This document shows, piece after piece, positions 24,790-33,823 of a stretch of DNA of 64,000 bases. This stretch comes from an uncultured Dehalococcoidia bacterium (lineage in GTDB: Bacteria > Chloroflexota > Dehalococcoidia > Lucifugimonadales > UBA1127). Below the pieces are notes generated by a model. It was not told where the DNA came from. It saw only the letters and a list, made by a program, of their open reading frames with translations, and did not search any database. The stretch is from the NCBI GenBank assembly GCA_951812285.1, contig OX638292.1, forward strand, positions 1,714,551 through 1,778,550, written 5' to 3'. Positions within the stretch are counted from its first letter, which is position 1. Each line of letters opens with the position of its first letter. Made by a program: the position numbers and the translations under genes.

Positions 24790-25923
24790 ATGCAGCACGT
24801 GTTTCACGAGACCGTCAAGGCGCTTGAGGCGGGCGATCCCTGCGTGATGGTAACCGTCATTCAGACAGAGGGCTCCACGCCACAGAAGCCGGGCGCCAAG
24901 CTCCTGGTGCGAGCCGACGGGAGCGGTGTCGGCACGCTGGGCGGCGGCTGCGTGGAGGGCGACATCTGGTTCGCAGCGAAGATGCTGCTGCGCGGGGGCG
25001 GGCCCGCCGAGGTGCGGGACTACGAGCTGACCGAGGAGATAGCCGCCCGCGACGGCCTCATCTGCGGCGGCACGATGCACTTCCTGCTGGACCCCATCCG
25101 CGAGCCTGTGGATGTGCTCCCGCAACTGCAGCAGGTCGAGCGCGCCTACGACGGCGACACGGCCATCGGCATCGCGACGCTGGTGGGCGCGCCGGACGGC
25201 TCGCCGCTCGCAGTCGGCACAAAGCTTTTCCTCGAAGCGACCGGCGAGACAAAGGGCACCCTTGGCGACGAGGCGCTGGACGCACAGGCCATTGGCCGCA
25301 TCGAGGAGTTGCTGGCGTACGGCAAGTGCGAGCACTACACGACGTCAGAGGGCCACGAGCTCTTCATCGAGGCCTACACCATTCCACCGACGCTTGTGGT
25401 GATGGGCGGCGGGCACATCTCCAAGGCGCTTACGACCCTGGCGGCTCCGCTCGGCTACCAATACTACGTGGTGGACGACCGCCCGGAATTCGCCAACCCG
25501 GAGCGCTTTCCGGACGCCGTCGACACCATCGTTGCGGGCTACGACACCGGGCTAAATGACATCCCGATCACGCCGAACACCGCGGTCGTAGTCGCGACGC
25601 GGGGACACCGCTACGACGACATGGCCGCGGAGGCGGCGGTGCGGTCGAAGGCTGGCTACGTGGGCATACTTGGCAGCAAGCGTAAGAACCTGCTCATCTT
25701 CGAGGAGCTCTTTCGCAAGGGCATTTCGGAAGAGCGCATCCGTGCCGTCCGGGCACCGGTTGGGCTCGATCTTGGCGGGCGCACACCGGAGGAAATCGCG
25801 CTGAGCATTATGTCCGAAATCGTCGCGCTGCGACACGGCGCTAGCGGCGCGGCGCTGCAAATGGACAACCGCCTCTTCGGCATAGCGCGGGAGAAGGGCA
25901 CGGCAGTGCCCGGCAGGAGCTAA
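24790..25923 (+). CDS. XdhC/CoxI-family protein (molybdenum hydroxylase maturation)
   Basis: This 377-residue protein has the XdhC N-terminal domain (TEGSTPQKPGAKLLV, VGTLGGGCVEGD) and the C-terminal Rossmann-like domain (VVMGGGHISKAL, VGILGSKRK). XdhC proteins bind molybdenum cofactor, help sulfurate it and insert it into xanthine dehydrogenase-type enzymes. It overlaps the next gene by one base; that gene is a MocA-type cytidylyltransferase, the classical partner. No hydroxylase subunit genes are in the window. Confidence 0.9.
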   Translation: MQHVFHETVKALEAGDPCVMVTVIQTEGSTPQKPGAKLLVRADGSGVGTLGGGCVEGDIWFAAKMLLRGGGPAEVRDYELTEEIAARDGLICGGTMHFLLDPIREPVDVLPQLQQVERAYDGDTAIGIATLVGAPDGSPLAVGTKLFLEATGETKGTLGDEALDAQAIGRIEELLAYGKCEHYTTSEGHELFIEAYTIPPTLVVMGGGHISKALTTLAAPLGYQYYVVDDRPEFANPERFPDAVDTIVAGYDTGLNDIPITPNTAVVVATRGHRYDDMAAEAAVRSKAGYVGILGSKRKNLLIFEELFRKGISEERIRAVRAPVGLDLGGRTPEEIALSIMSEIVALRHGASGAALQMDNRLFGIAREKGTAVPGRS

Positions 25924-26531
25924 TGGCGCCGGGCGTCACCGCGGTCCTCCTCGCCGCCGGCGAATCCTCCCGCATGGGCCAACCCAAGCCTCTCCTTCCC
26001 TGGGGCGACGTGCCTCTCGCGCGCTACCAGGTTGAGGCGTTGGCCGAAGCGAGCGTCCGCGCCATTGTAGTCGTGCTAGGCCCGACAACGGTGGACGCGG
26101 CGGCACACCTCGAGGGCATCGACGGGATACGGACGGTGGTCAACCACCGCGCGCCTGAGGGGAAGACCACCTCGGTGCGGCTGGGCGTCTCGCAGGTGGC
26201 GGAGGATGCGGAGGGCATCCTGCTGCTGGCGGTGGACCAGCCACGCACGGCGAGCATCATGCGCCGGGTCATCGACGCGCACCTGTCCGGCGACGCCCTC
26301 ATCACGCATCCGACCTACGCGGGCCGCGGCGGGCACCCCATCGTCTTCCACGCATCGCTGGCGCCGGAGCTGCTGGCCGTCACCGAGGAGCGTCAGGGCA
26401 TTCGGGAGGTCGTCAGCCGGCACATGGACAGGCTGCAGCGGGTCGAGATCGACGACCCCATGGTGCGGCTAGACTTGAACACCCTTGATGACTACCGCGC
26501 GGCGCTGGCGCAGTACGGGCTTCGTCAGTAG
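25923..26531 (+). CDS. MocA/MobA-like nucleotidyltransferase (molybdenum cofactor cytidylyl/guanylyltransferase family)
   Basis: This 202-residue protein opens with VLLAAGESSRMGQPKPLLPWG, the NTP-binding signature of the MobA/MocA family, and contains LLAVDQPRT where the metal-binding Asp lies. Position next to XdhC favours CTP transfer to molybdopterin (MocA) over GTP transfer. The start ATG overlaps the stop of the XdhC gene (TAATG). Confidence 0.88.
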   Translation: MAPGVTAVLLAAGESSRMGQPKPLLPWGDVPLARYQVEALAEASVRAIVVVLGPTTVDAAAHLEGIDGIRTVVNHRAPEGKTTSVRLGVSQVAEDAEGILLLAVDQPRTASIMRRVIDAHLSGDALITHPTYAGRGGHPIVFHASLAPELLAVTEERQGIREVVSRHMDRLQRVEIDDPMVRLDLNTLDDYRAALAQYGLRQ

Positions 26532-26636
26532 GGCCCGCAGCTTTTTCGCCCCGTCCCCCTATGCTATGCTGAGCCCACCTGTGCGAGTTCTCCTGGCTCG
26601 CGCAGCGTAGAAACCCTGACAACACGGAGTGCACGC

Positions 26637-27338
26637 GTGGCCGGACGGATAGGCGTCATACTGGTTGGGGCGGGGGAGAGCCGCCGAATGGAGGGCATCG
26701 ACAAGGTGTTTGCCACTCTGCGCGGGCGGCCCATCCTCGACCATTGCCTTGGAGTCATGGCTTCGGTGCCGGAGGTGGCGGCGGGCGTCATCGTCGTCTC
26801 GGAGCGCAACCTGGAGCAGGGGCAGTACGTGCTCATGCGCCGGGGGTGGTCCGTCGGGTGGAGCATCTGCACCGGCGGCGAGCGACGGCAGGACTCGGTG
26901 CAGCGGGGGTTGGAGCGGCTGAAGGACGTGCAGTGGGTGGTAATCCACGACGTCGCGCGGCCGTGCGTCGACCGCTCAATGGTGTACCGGGCGCTGGAGG
27001 CCGTTCAGGCGACGGGCGCGGCTGTTGCGGCGGTGCCGGTTACGGACACGGTCAAGGTCGTGGAGGACGGCGAGCGCGTCGTCGAAACGCTGGACCGGTC
27101 ACGATTGTGGGCGGTGCAGACGCCGCAGGTGTTCCACCGTGACCTGCTGGAGGCGGCCTTCGCGCAGGTGCAAGACGACGTGACGGACGAGGCCACGATG
27201 GTGGAGCGGCTCGGGCACACCGTGAACGTCTTCAAGGGCGACTACGGCAACCTTAAGGTCACGACACCGCAGGACCTGGCCATCGCGGAGGCGATACTGG
27301 CCTCGCGGGCGACCGTGGAGGTGCTGCCATCCGCATAG
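26637..27338 (+). CDS. ispD: 2-C-methyl-D-erythritol 4-phosphate cytidylyltransferase
   Basis: This 233-residue enzyme performs the third step of the MEP isoprenoid pathway. The N-terminal loop reads VGAGESRRMEGIDKVFATL, a divergent form of the usual A-A-G-x-G-x-R-M signature. WVVIHDVARPCVD, PVTDTVK, LWAVQTPQVF and TTPQDLAIAEAIL are canonical. The start is GTG at 26637 with CGGAG upstream. The stop lies inside the start region of ispF, so the two genes are translationally coupled. Confidence 0.92.
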   Translation: MAGRIGVILVGAGESRRMEGIDKVFATLRGRPILDHCLGVMASVPEVAAGVIVVSERNLEQGQYVLMRRGWSVGWSICTGGERRQDSVQRGLERLKDVQWVVIHDVARPCVDRSMVYRALEAVQATGAAVAAVPVTDTVKVVEDGERVVETLDRSRLWAVQTPQVFHRDLLEAAFAQVQDDVTDEATMVERLGHTVNVFKGDYGNLKVTTPQDLAIAEAILASRATVEVLPSA

Positions 27339-27805
27339 GGAACGGCTACGACGTCCACCGGCTGGTCGAGGGCCGTCCCCTGGTGCTTGGCGGCGTGACC
27401 ATCCCGCACGACAAGGGCCTGCTGGGGCACAGCGACGGCGACGCGCTGCTGCATGCCGTCATAGACGCGCTGCTGGGCGCGGCGGGCCTCGGGGACATTG
27501 GCGGGCAGTTTCCCTCGAGCGATCCGGCGTTCAAGGACGCGGACAGCCGTGGCCTGCTGCGGCGCGTCGCTGCGCTCGTTGGCGAACGCGGTTGGAGCCT
27601 GGTGAACGTGGATGCTACAATCATAGCCGAGAAGCCCGTGATGAAGCCGCACCTGACGCCCATGCAGCAGTGCATCGCGGAGTGCCTGTCGGCCAAACCG
27701 GAGCAGATTAACGTCAAGGCCAAGACCAATGACGGCCTTGGGGCCATCGGCGAAGGCGAGGGCATCGCCGTCCACGCCGTGGCCCTCCTAGAGGAAACTC
27801 CATGA
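27329..27805 (+). CDS. ispF: 2-C-methyl-D-erythritol 2,4-cyclodiphosphate synthase with apparent ATC start codon
   Basis: The family begins M-R-I-G-x-G-Y-D-V-H. Here the codons are ATC-CGC-ATA-GGG-AAC-GGC-TAC-GAC-GTC-CAC, so ATC (27329-27331) occupies the Met position, and no in-frame ATG, GTG or TTG is found upstream near it. GGAGGTG ends five bases before it, ideal ribosome binding site spacing. The next GTG (27383) would delete the metal-binding DVH. The rest is complete: HSDGDALLHAVIDALLGA, DIGGQFPSSD and the zinc and CDP-binding motifs, to 158 residues. It overlaps ispD by 10 bases and cysS by four. A frameshifted IspDF fusion or a sequencing error (ATG read as ATC) is the alternative. 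Confidence 0.88.
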   Translation: MRIGNGYDVHRLVEGRPLVLGGVTIPHDKGLLGHSDGDALLHAVIDALLGAAGLGDIGGQFPSSDPAFKDADSRGLLRRVAALVGERGWSLVNVDATIIAEKPVMKPHLTPMQQCIAECLSAKPEQINVKAKTNDGLGAIGEGEGIAVHAVALLEETP

Positions 27806-29172
27806 AGCTCTACGACTCCCTGACCGGCGAAAAGCGCGAGTTTGTGCCCCACGACGACACCGTGAAGATGTATGTCTGCGGCATCACGCCGTACTCGGCC
27901 TCCCACGTTGGGCACGCCATGTGCTCCGTCTATTTTGACACCCTGCGCCGCTATCTGGAGTACTCCGGGTACGAGGTCAAGCACGTCCAGAACTTCACGG
28001 ACATCGACGACAAGATCATCGACGCGGCGGCCGGGCAAGGGACGTCGCCGGTGATGCTGGTGGAGGAGCTGGTCGAGCAATACCTGATCGACATGGCGAC
28101 CCTCAACGTCCAGCCGGCGCACCTGTACCCCCGGGTGACCGACGAGATCCCGCAGATCGTCGAGATGATCGAGGGGCTCATCGAGAAGGGGTTCGCGTAC
28201 GAATCCGAGGGCGACGTGTACTACCGCGTCACGAGCTTTCCGACCTACGGCAAGCTCAGCCACCGGACGCTGGAAGGCATGATGGCCGGGGCGCGCATCG
28301 AGCCCAACGCCCAGAAGGACCACGCCATGGATTTCACGCTGTGGAAGAAGTCCAAGGTTGGTGAGCCATCGTGGGGGAGCCCGTGGGGTGAGGGCAGGCC
28401 GGGCTGGCACATCGAGTGCAGCGCGATGGCCGTCCACTACCTGGGGCCACACCTGGACATTCACGGCGGCGGGCAGGACCTGGTCTTCCCGCACCATGAG
28501 AACGAGATTGCGCAGACGGAGGCGTACACGGGTCAGGAGCCCTTCGCGCAGCACTGGGTGCACAACGGGCTGCTGCAGATGGACCAGGACAAGATGAGCA
28601 AGTCGCTGGGCAACCTGGTGACGGTGCGGGACGCGCTAGAGAAGTTTGGCCCGGACGCCATCCGGCTCTTCTTCCTGAACTCCCATTACCACAGCCCCCT
28701 GGCGTACTCGGAAGAGAGCATCCGCGGGCAGCAGCGCGCGGCCGACCGGCTCCGCGCGGCGCTCGTCGAGCCGGGCAGCGACGGCACAGGCGAGGGCCTC
28801 GACCCGGAGCCGTACCGGGAGCGCTTCGTCGCGGCGATGGAGGATGACCTGAACACGCCGCAGGCGCTGGCGTCGGTATTCTCGCTGGCGCGGGACATCA
28901 ATCGCGGTCGCGAGGAGGGTAAGGCGCTCTCGGCAGCGCAGGAGTGCCTCCGCGAGATCACGGGCGTCCTCGGATTGCGGCTGGAGCCGGAGGACTCGGG
29001 GTCCGGGCAGCCGGCCAACGCCTTCGTGGAGCTGCTGGCCGAGGTGCGGCAGGAGCTCCGGGCCAACAAGCAGTTCGCGCTGGCGGACAACATCCGCAAC
29101 CGGCTGCAGGAGCTCGGCGTGTCGCTGGAGGACACCCCCGAGGGGTCCAAGTGGCGCTTCACCTCCAACTGA
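27802..29172 (+). CDS. cysS: Cysteinyl-tRNA synthetase
   Basis: This 456-residue class I synthetase has CGITPYSASHVGHA (zinc Cys plus the HIGH-type motif), WHIECSAMAVHYLG, GGGQDLVFPHHENE and KMSKSLGN. All zinc ligands (Cys, Cys, His, Glu) can be seen. The gene overlaps ispF with ATGA. ispD-ispF-cysS is a common order in bacteria, which supports the reading of ispF above. Confidence 0.96.
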   Translation: MKLYDSLTGEKREFVPHDDTVKMYVCGITPYSASHVGHAMCSVYFDTLRRYLEYSGYEVKHVQNFTDIDDKIIDAAAGQGTSPVMLVEELVEQYLIDMATLNVQPAHLYPRVTDEIPQIVEMIEGLIEKGFAYESEGDVYYRVTSFPTYGKLSHRTLEGMMAGARIEPNAQKDHAMDFTLWKKSKVGEPSWGSPWGEGRPGWHIECSAMAVHYLGPHLDIHGGGQDLVFPHHENEIAQTEAYTGQEPFAQHWVHNGLLQMDQDKMSKSLGNLVTVRDALEKFGPDAIRLFFLNSHYHSPLAYSEESIRGQQRAADRLRAALVEPGSDGTGEGLDPEPYRERFVAAMEDDLNTPQALASVFSLARDINRGREEGKALSAAQECLREITGVLGLRLEPEDSGSGQPANAFVELLAEVRQELRANKQFALADNIRNRLQELGVSLEDTPEGSKWRFTSN

Positions 29173-29221
29173 GCATGAACCCGCTTTCAACAGACCCCCG
29201 AACCCCAACGAGGCTGCCTCC

Positions 29222-30634
29222 ATGGTAACCGCACTGGCCGCTGACCTCTCCCGCATCCTTCCTGCTGAGCGCGTGTCCGTCGACGCCGAGGAGCTTTCCC
29301 GCGTGTCGGGGGACGCGCTGGCGGCGTACCGCGCGTTCCAGCGCACGGGGGGCGTGGAGGTGGCGCCTTCGGCGCTGGTCAGCCCGGCGACGGCAGAGGA
29401 GGTTGCGGCCGTCGCGGCGTACGCATCGGAGCGGGGCATACCGTTGGTGCCGCGCGGCGGGGGCACGGGTGTCATGGGCGGCGCGGTGCCCGTCGAGGGG
29501 GCGATCGTCGTGGAGCTGCGCGGGCTGGACGCGGTGCACGAGATCGACCACGAAGGGCGGCGGGTGACCGTCGGTGCGGGGGCGATCCTGGAGGACGTCG
29601 AGGACGCGCTGATCCGGAGCGGGCTGCTGCTGGGGCACGACCCGTGGAGCCGCCCCATCGCGACCGTGGGCGGGGCCATCTCGACGAACGGGATGGGCTA
29701 TCTGGCGGGGAAATACGGGAGCATGGGCGAGCAGGTGCTGGGGCTGCAGGTGGTGCTCGGCACGGGCGAGGTCATCGAGACGCCGGGGGTGCCCAAGGTG
29801 GCGGGCCCGGACGTGGACAGCCTGTTCATCGGCGCGGAGGGCGCGATGGGCATCATCACTCGCGCGACGCTGATCGCCCACCCGCAGCCGGAGGAGCGGC
29901 ACCTGCGCGCCTACCGGTTCACCGGGTTCATCGCGGGGTACAGCGCCGTGCAGGAGATGCACGCCATCGGCCTGCGGCCCGCGATGGTGGACTTCGACGA
30001 GGAGTTCCCACGCGACGGCATCGGGCAGCCCGTGGAGAGCGAGACCACGCTGTACCTCTCGTTCGAGGGATACCGCGAGGAGGTGGCGGCTCAACTGGAG
30101 CGCGGCCACCGCATCTGCGTGGCCTCGGGGGGCGAGCTGCTGCCGGCCGAGGAGGTTGAGGAGTTCTGGCGGGAGCGGCACTCGTCGGCGGAGCGGTACA
30201 AGCGCGAGATGCTGCTGCACGGGCACGCGGCACGGCGTCGACGTCGGCCGTGGCGGATGGACTACCTCCACGTCGCGATCCCGGCGTCCAAGGTGCCGGA
30301 GTACCACGACTACTGCCAGCGGCTGCTGTTACAGCGGGGCATCCCTGTGCGCGAGTGGTCGCTGTGGGGACGGCCTGAGTATTTTTCGCTGTTAATCTCC
30401 GACCCCTCGCCGGAGGGCCAGACGGACGCCACGCTTATGGGGCGGGCCGTGGACGATATCCTCACTGCTGCGCAGGACCTCGGAGGGTCCATGGAGTACT
30501 GCCACGGCGTCGGGCTGAAGCTGATGCACCTGATGCGGCGGGACCGGGGCGACGCTGGCTTCGAGGCGCTTCGGCGAGTGAAGCAGGCGCTGGACCCGGA
30601 GCGGGTGCTGAATCCCGGGAATTTGGGTTTGTAA
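29222..30634 (+). CDS. FAD-binding oxidase, GlcD/D-lactate dehydrogenase family
   Basis: This 470-residue flavoprotein has the FAD-binding PCMH fold (LVPRGGGTGVMGGAVPV, ATVGGAISTNGMGYLAGKYGSMGEQVLGLQVVLGTG) and the C-terminal cap ending in LDPERVLNPGNLGL. It oxidises a 2-hydroxy acid or a related compound; the exact substrate cannot be assigned. The start ATG at 29222 is 49 bp after cysS. A run of GC hairpins (30635-30670) follows the stop. Confidence 0.88.
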   Translation: MVTALAADLSRILPAERVSVDAEELSRVSGDALAAYRAFQRTGGVEVAPSALVSPATAEEVAAVAAYASERGIPLVPRGGGTGVMGGAVPVEGAIVVELRGLDAVHEIDHEGRRVTVGAGAILEDVEDALIRSGLLLGHDPWSRPIATVGGAISTNGMGYLAGKYGSMGEQVLGLQVVLGTGEVIETPGVPKVAGPDVDSLFIGAEGAMGIITRATLIAHPQPEERHLRAYRFTGFIAGYSAVQEMHAIGLRPAMVDFDEEFPRDGIGQPVESETTLYLSFEGYREEVAAQLERGHRICVASGGELLPAEEVEEFWRERHSSAERYKREMLLHGHAARRRRRPWRMDYLHVAIPASKVPEYHDYCQRLLLQRGIPVREWSLWGRPEYFSLLISDPSPEGQTDATLMGRAVDDILTAAQDLGGSMEYCHGVGLKLMHLMRRDRGDAGFEALRRVKQALDPERVLNPGNLGL

Positions 30635-30670
30635 CGGGGGCTGCTCCCCCTTCCCCCGCCTCCGCGGGGG
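30635..30670 (+). terminator. GC hairpins after the FAD-linked oxidase gene
   Basis: GGGGG-CTGCT-CCCCC is followed by CCCCCGC-CTCC-GCGGGGG. No T-run is present; the second hairpin shares its arms with the compound repeats that fill the rest of this gap. Confidence 0.4.
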
Positions 30671-30752
30671 CAGGCTCTAGCCTTCCCCCTTCAATGGCCT
30701 CGGCATGCACTATTTTGTTGCCCTCCAAGTCTCCCCACCCTACCCTGCCCCT

Positions 30753-31170
30753 CTGGATACCGGCTTTCGCCGGTATGGAGTCTCAGGGTTAGGGGTCTTG
30801 GACGTGTTCTTGACGGGCGGCCCCACGGCTCCGCCCCACTGGATTCCCCCGCTTTCGCGGGGGCAGGCTCTGCCTCCGCAGGAATGACGCGGATAGGAGA
30901 GCACCTCCTACGGGACGGTGGCGGGCGGACGCGACGGCCACCCCTGGATACCGGCTTTCGCCGGTATGGAGTCGCAGGGTTAGGGGTCTTGGACGTGTTC
31001 TTGACGGGCGGCCCCACGGCTCCGCCCCTCTGGATTCCTGCCTCCGCAGGAATGACGCGGACCGGGGGTGCGTCCTTGGGCGGGCTCAGGGACGCCAGCC
31101 CCCTTTCACTCCTCCCCTCTGGATTCCCCCGCTTTCGCGGGGGCAGGCTCTGCCTCCGCAGGAATGACGC
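30753..31170. repeat. Cluster of dispersed palindromic repeats, including a 95-bp direct duplication
   Basis: At least five palindromic units lie in the 550-bp gap between two convergent genes. Type B units have arms ATACCGGC/GCCGGTAT, type A units have arms ATTCCTGC/GCAGGAAT followed by GACG, and two compound units (about 30838-30889 and 31119-31170) insert a CCCCCGC/GCGGGGG hairpin before the type A right arm. Positions 30753-30847 are repeated at 30944-31038 with only a few changes, including a unique stretch between two units. No protein is supported in this gap. Confidence 0.85.
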
Positions 31171-31184
31171 GGGAGGGGGTGTGC

Positions 31185-32006
31185 TCAGGGCGAATGGATT
31201 GCTGTGACCCGCACCGTTTCTCCTTGTGTGACTCCCAGCTCCTTTGCGGCGTTGCCTCCTGGTTTGGCGATTTCCAGTGTGTCGTGGCTGCCTACTATGG
31301 CTACAAGGGGGCGGGTTGTGTCGTAGTGGGCGCTTAGGTTTTCTATGCGATGGTTGGCGAGTTCCACGGCTGCAATGGTCGGAAGTATGGTTGCCGGGAT
31401 GTTGGTTACCAGGTTGCCGTAGTGGTCTATGTAGGCTACCTCGCCAGTTATTGCTCCGGCTTCCAGCTTAGGGAGTGGGACTGGTAGGCGCCAGAGGGTT
31501 GTGGCAGGGTTGCCCATGGCCATCGCGGGGACGCCTGCGGCGTAGTGGGCGGCGGCGGGGGCGAAGACGTCGCGGCCGTGGAAGGTGTTGCTGACGTGCT
31601 GTCGGCGGTAGGCGGGGTTGGTGAGATGCCATGCTCGGACGGTTGGAGGCAGCGTGGTGAGGGTTGGGGTGGGTGGGGTGCCGACAGCGTCTGGCCAGAT
31701 GATGCGGGTGAAGAGGCCGTTGTCGGGGCCGACGAGGGTGGCGTGGGGGGTCTCGACGAGGATGGGGCGGCGGTCGCCGCCGACGCCGGGGTCTACGACG
31801 GCGACGAGGACCGTGCCGGGCGGGAATGCGGGGACGGCGGCGCCGAGGAGAAAGGCGCCGGCGTGGACGTCCTGGGGTGGGACGTCGTGGGTTATGTCTA
31901 TCAATGTAGCTGCCGGATTGGCGGTGAGGATGGCGCCCTTGAGCTCGCCGACGTAGGTGTCACGCAGGCCGAAGTCGGTCAGGAGGGCGATGACCGGGGC
32001 GGCCAT
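31185..32006 (-). CDS. S-adenosyl-L-methionine hydroxide adenosyltransferase (SAM chlorinase/fluorinase-like, DUF62)
   Basis: This 273-residue protein begins VIALLTDFGLRDTYVGELKGAI and contains VVDPGVGG, GPDNGLFT and GEVAYIDHYGNLVTNIP, the signatures of the DUF62 family. Most members hydrolyse SAM to adenosine and methionine; halogenase activity is confined to a few members. It lies six bases upstream of nothing and follows secG on the same strand, so secG and this gene are probably co-transcribed. Confidence 0.9.
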   Translation of the reverse strand: MAAPVIALLTDFGLRDTYVGELKGAILTANPAATLIDITHDVPPQDVHAGAFLLGAAVPAFPPGTVLVAVVDPGVGGDRRPILVETPHATLVGPDNGLFTRIIWPDAVGTPPTPTLTTLPPTVRAWHLTNPAYRRQHVSNTFHGRDVFAPAAAHYAAGVPAMAMGNPATTLWRLPVPLPKLEAGAITGEVAYIDHYGNLVTNIPATILPTIAAVELANHRIENLSAHYDTTRPLVAIVGSHDTLEIAKPGGNAAKELGVTQGETVRVTAIHSP

Positions 32007-32012
32007 CGCGGC

Positions 32013-32234
32013 CTACAGGTCGTGGAAGCGGGCGCTGAGGATGGCGAGGATGACGAAGACGACGATGAGGCCGATGGTGAAGCGGAAGAGGAGGAGATCA
32101 ATACCGCGGCGGACGCGGAAGGTGCTCTGGGCGGCGCCGAATGCGCCGGAGCCCTCGCCGCGCACCTGCATCAGGATCACAGCGATCAACAGGATGGAGA
32201 CCAGAATCATCGTTGCGTTCAAGAACGGTCCCAT
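32013..32234 (-). CDS. secG: Protein-export membrane protein SecG
   Basis: This 73-residue protein has two hydrophobic helices separated by the conserved loop ILMQVRGEGSGAFGAAQSTF, the SecG signature that forms part of the SecYEG channel. The length is normal. The SAM adenosyltransferase gene starts six bases after its stop. Confidence 0.92.
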   Translation of the reverse strand: MGPFLNATMILVSILLIAVILMQVRGEGSGAFGAAQSTFRVRRGIDLLLFRFTIGLIVVFVILAILSARFHDL

Positions 32235-32311
32235 GTGTTTGCGTTACTTCCTTTCGTGACCCTTCATTGTCGGTGTCCTTCGACTCCTCAAGGGCGAACG
32301 GCCCCGCCCCC

Positions 32312-32335
32312 CTGGATCCCGGCTTTCGCCGGGAA
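32312..32335. repeat. Single palindromic repeat unit between secG and gatB
   Basis: ATCCCGGC-TTTC-GCCGGGA is a unit of the same family as the large clusters, in the same orientation. Confidence 0.7.
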
Positions 32336-32347
32336 GAAGAAACTATT

Positions 32348-33823
32348 CTAGCCCTTGCGGGCGGCGAGTTGCTCCTCCAAGAGCTGGTTGACGACGGCGG
32401 GGGCGGCGCGGCCGCGCGTGGCCTTCATCACCTGACCCACGAGGAACTTTGCCGCGTTGTCCTTGCCGCCCAAATAGTCTTCTACAGCCTGCGGGTTGTT
32501 GTCGAGGGCTTCCTGCACTGCGGAGAGGATAGCCCCTTCGTCTGTGACCTGCGAGAGGCCCCTGGCCTCGACGACCGAGCGCGGGCTTGCGCCGGACTCG
32601 AACATCTCCTCGAGGACCTGCTTGGCCTGAGTGGAGCTGACGGTGCGGTCGTCGACGAGGTCGACGAGTTCCGAGAGGGCGGTTGCGGTCACCTTGCTCT
32701 CCGAGAGCTCGAGGCCGGCCGCGTTGAGCAGCCGTGCGAGCTCCGAGTTGACGAGGTTGGCAATGGCCTTGGCGCGGGCCTGGAGGGCGTCGCCCTCGAG
32801 GGTCTTGGCGGCGACGGCTTCTTCAAAGTAGTCGGCTGTGCGACGGCTGGCGGTCAGCAGCGAGGCGTCGTACTCGGAGAGGCCGTAGTCGCGCTGGAGA
32901 CGCTCGCGGCGCTCGTCGGGGAGCTCGGGGAGGGTCGCGCGGACCTCGTCGACCCACTCGCGGGAGATGAGGAGGGGCGGCAGGTCGGGCTCGGGCAGGT
33001 AGCGGTAGTCGTTGGCGTACTCCTTGGAGCGCTGGGAAACGGTGACGCCGCGGTCCTCAAGCCAGCCGCGGGTCTCCTGGGACACCGTGCCGCCGCTCTC
33101 CAGCACCTCTATCTGCCGCTGGATCTCATACTCCAGCGAGCGGAAGACGGCTCGGAGGCTGTTCATGTTCTTGACCTCCACCTTGGTGCCGTACTCGGTG
33201 GAGCCCCTGGGGCGGATGGAGACGTTGGCGTCACAGCGGAAGCTGCCCTGGTCCATGTCCGCGGTGGAGACGCCGATATACTGGAGGATGGAGCGGAGCT
33301 TGAGGAGGTACTGGCGGGCCTCGTCCGGGGTGCGGAGGTCGGGCTCGCCGACGACCTCCATGAGGGGCACTCCGGCGCGGTTGACGTCCATGAGGGCGTA
33401 GCCGGCGCCAGCGCCATCGCGGGCGTGCTGGAGCTTGGCGACGTCCTCCTCGAGGTGGGCGCGGGTGATGCCGACCTTGCGGGCCTCGCCGTCGCTCTCG
33501 ATGACCATCCAGCCACCGTAGGAGATGGGGTTCTCAAACTGGGAGATCTGGTAGCCCTTCATGAGGTCGGGGTAGGAGTAGTTCTTGCGGTCGAACTGGG
33601 CGAACTCGCCTATAGAGCAGTTGAGGGCGAGACCGGTGCGGATGACGTGCTCCACGGCCTGCTTGTTGATGACGGGGAGGACGCCGGGCATGGCGAGGCA
33701 GACCGGGCAAACGCCGGTGTTGGGGTCGTTGTCCTGGTAGTCGGCCGGGCACGAGCAGAACATCTTGCTCCTGGTGAGGAGCTGCGCGTGTACCTCAAGG
33801 CCGATGACGGGTTCCCAATCCAC
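32348..33823 (-). CDS. gatB: Aspartyl/glutamyl-tRNA amidotransferase subunit B
   Basis: This 491-residue subunit of the GatCAB amidotransferase makes Gln-tRNA(Gln) or Asn-tRNA(Asn) from misacylated precursors. Seen are WEPVIGLEVHAQL, the zinc Cys set (MFCSCPADY, GVCPVCLAMPG), ALNCSIGEFAQFDRKNYSYPDLMKGYQISQ, and the C-terminal GatB/YqeY helical domain ending in LLEEQLAARKG. gatA and gatC are not adjacent. A partial YqeY-like C-terminus also appears at the right edge of the window. Confidence 0.96.
   Translation of the reverse strand: MDWEPVIGLEVHAQLLTRSKMFCSCPADYQDNDPNTGVCPVCLAMPGVLPVINKQAVEHVIRTGLALNCSIGEFAQFDRKNYSYPDLMKGYQISQFENPISYGGWMVIESDGEARKVGITRAHLEEDVAKLQHARDGAGAGYALMDVNRAGVPLMEVVGEPDLRTPDEARQYLLKLRSILQYIGVSTADMDQGSFRCDANVSIRPRGSTEYGTKVEVKNMNSLRAVFRSLEYEIQRQIEVLESGGTVSQETRGWLEDRGVTVSQRSKEYANDYRYLPEPDLPPLLISREWVDEVRATLPELPDERRERLQRDYGLSEYDASLLTASRRTADYFEEAVAAKTLEGDALQARAKAIANLVNSELARLLNAAGLELSESKVTATALSELVDLVDDRTVSSTQAKQVLEEMFESGASPRSVVEARGLSQVTDEGAILSAVQEALDNNPQAVEDYLGGKDNAAKFLVGQVMKATRGRAAPAVVNQLLEEQLAARKG

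Noticed and set aside
27346..28563. Open frame of 405 codons on the minus strand opposite ispF and cysS
   Set aside because: No ribosome binding site and no family; the plus-strand genes are certain.
30884..31207. Short frames with recurring PAFAGMT- or RRYGV-like peptides in the repeat clusters (also near 37143, 41704 and 42130)
   Set aside because: They are translations of the palindromic repeats themselves; the peptides recur only because the DNA repeats.
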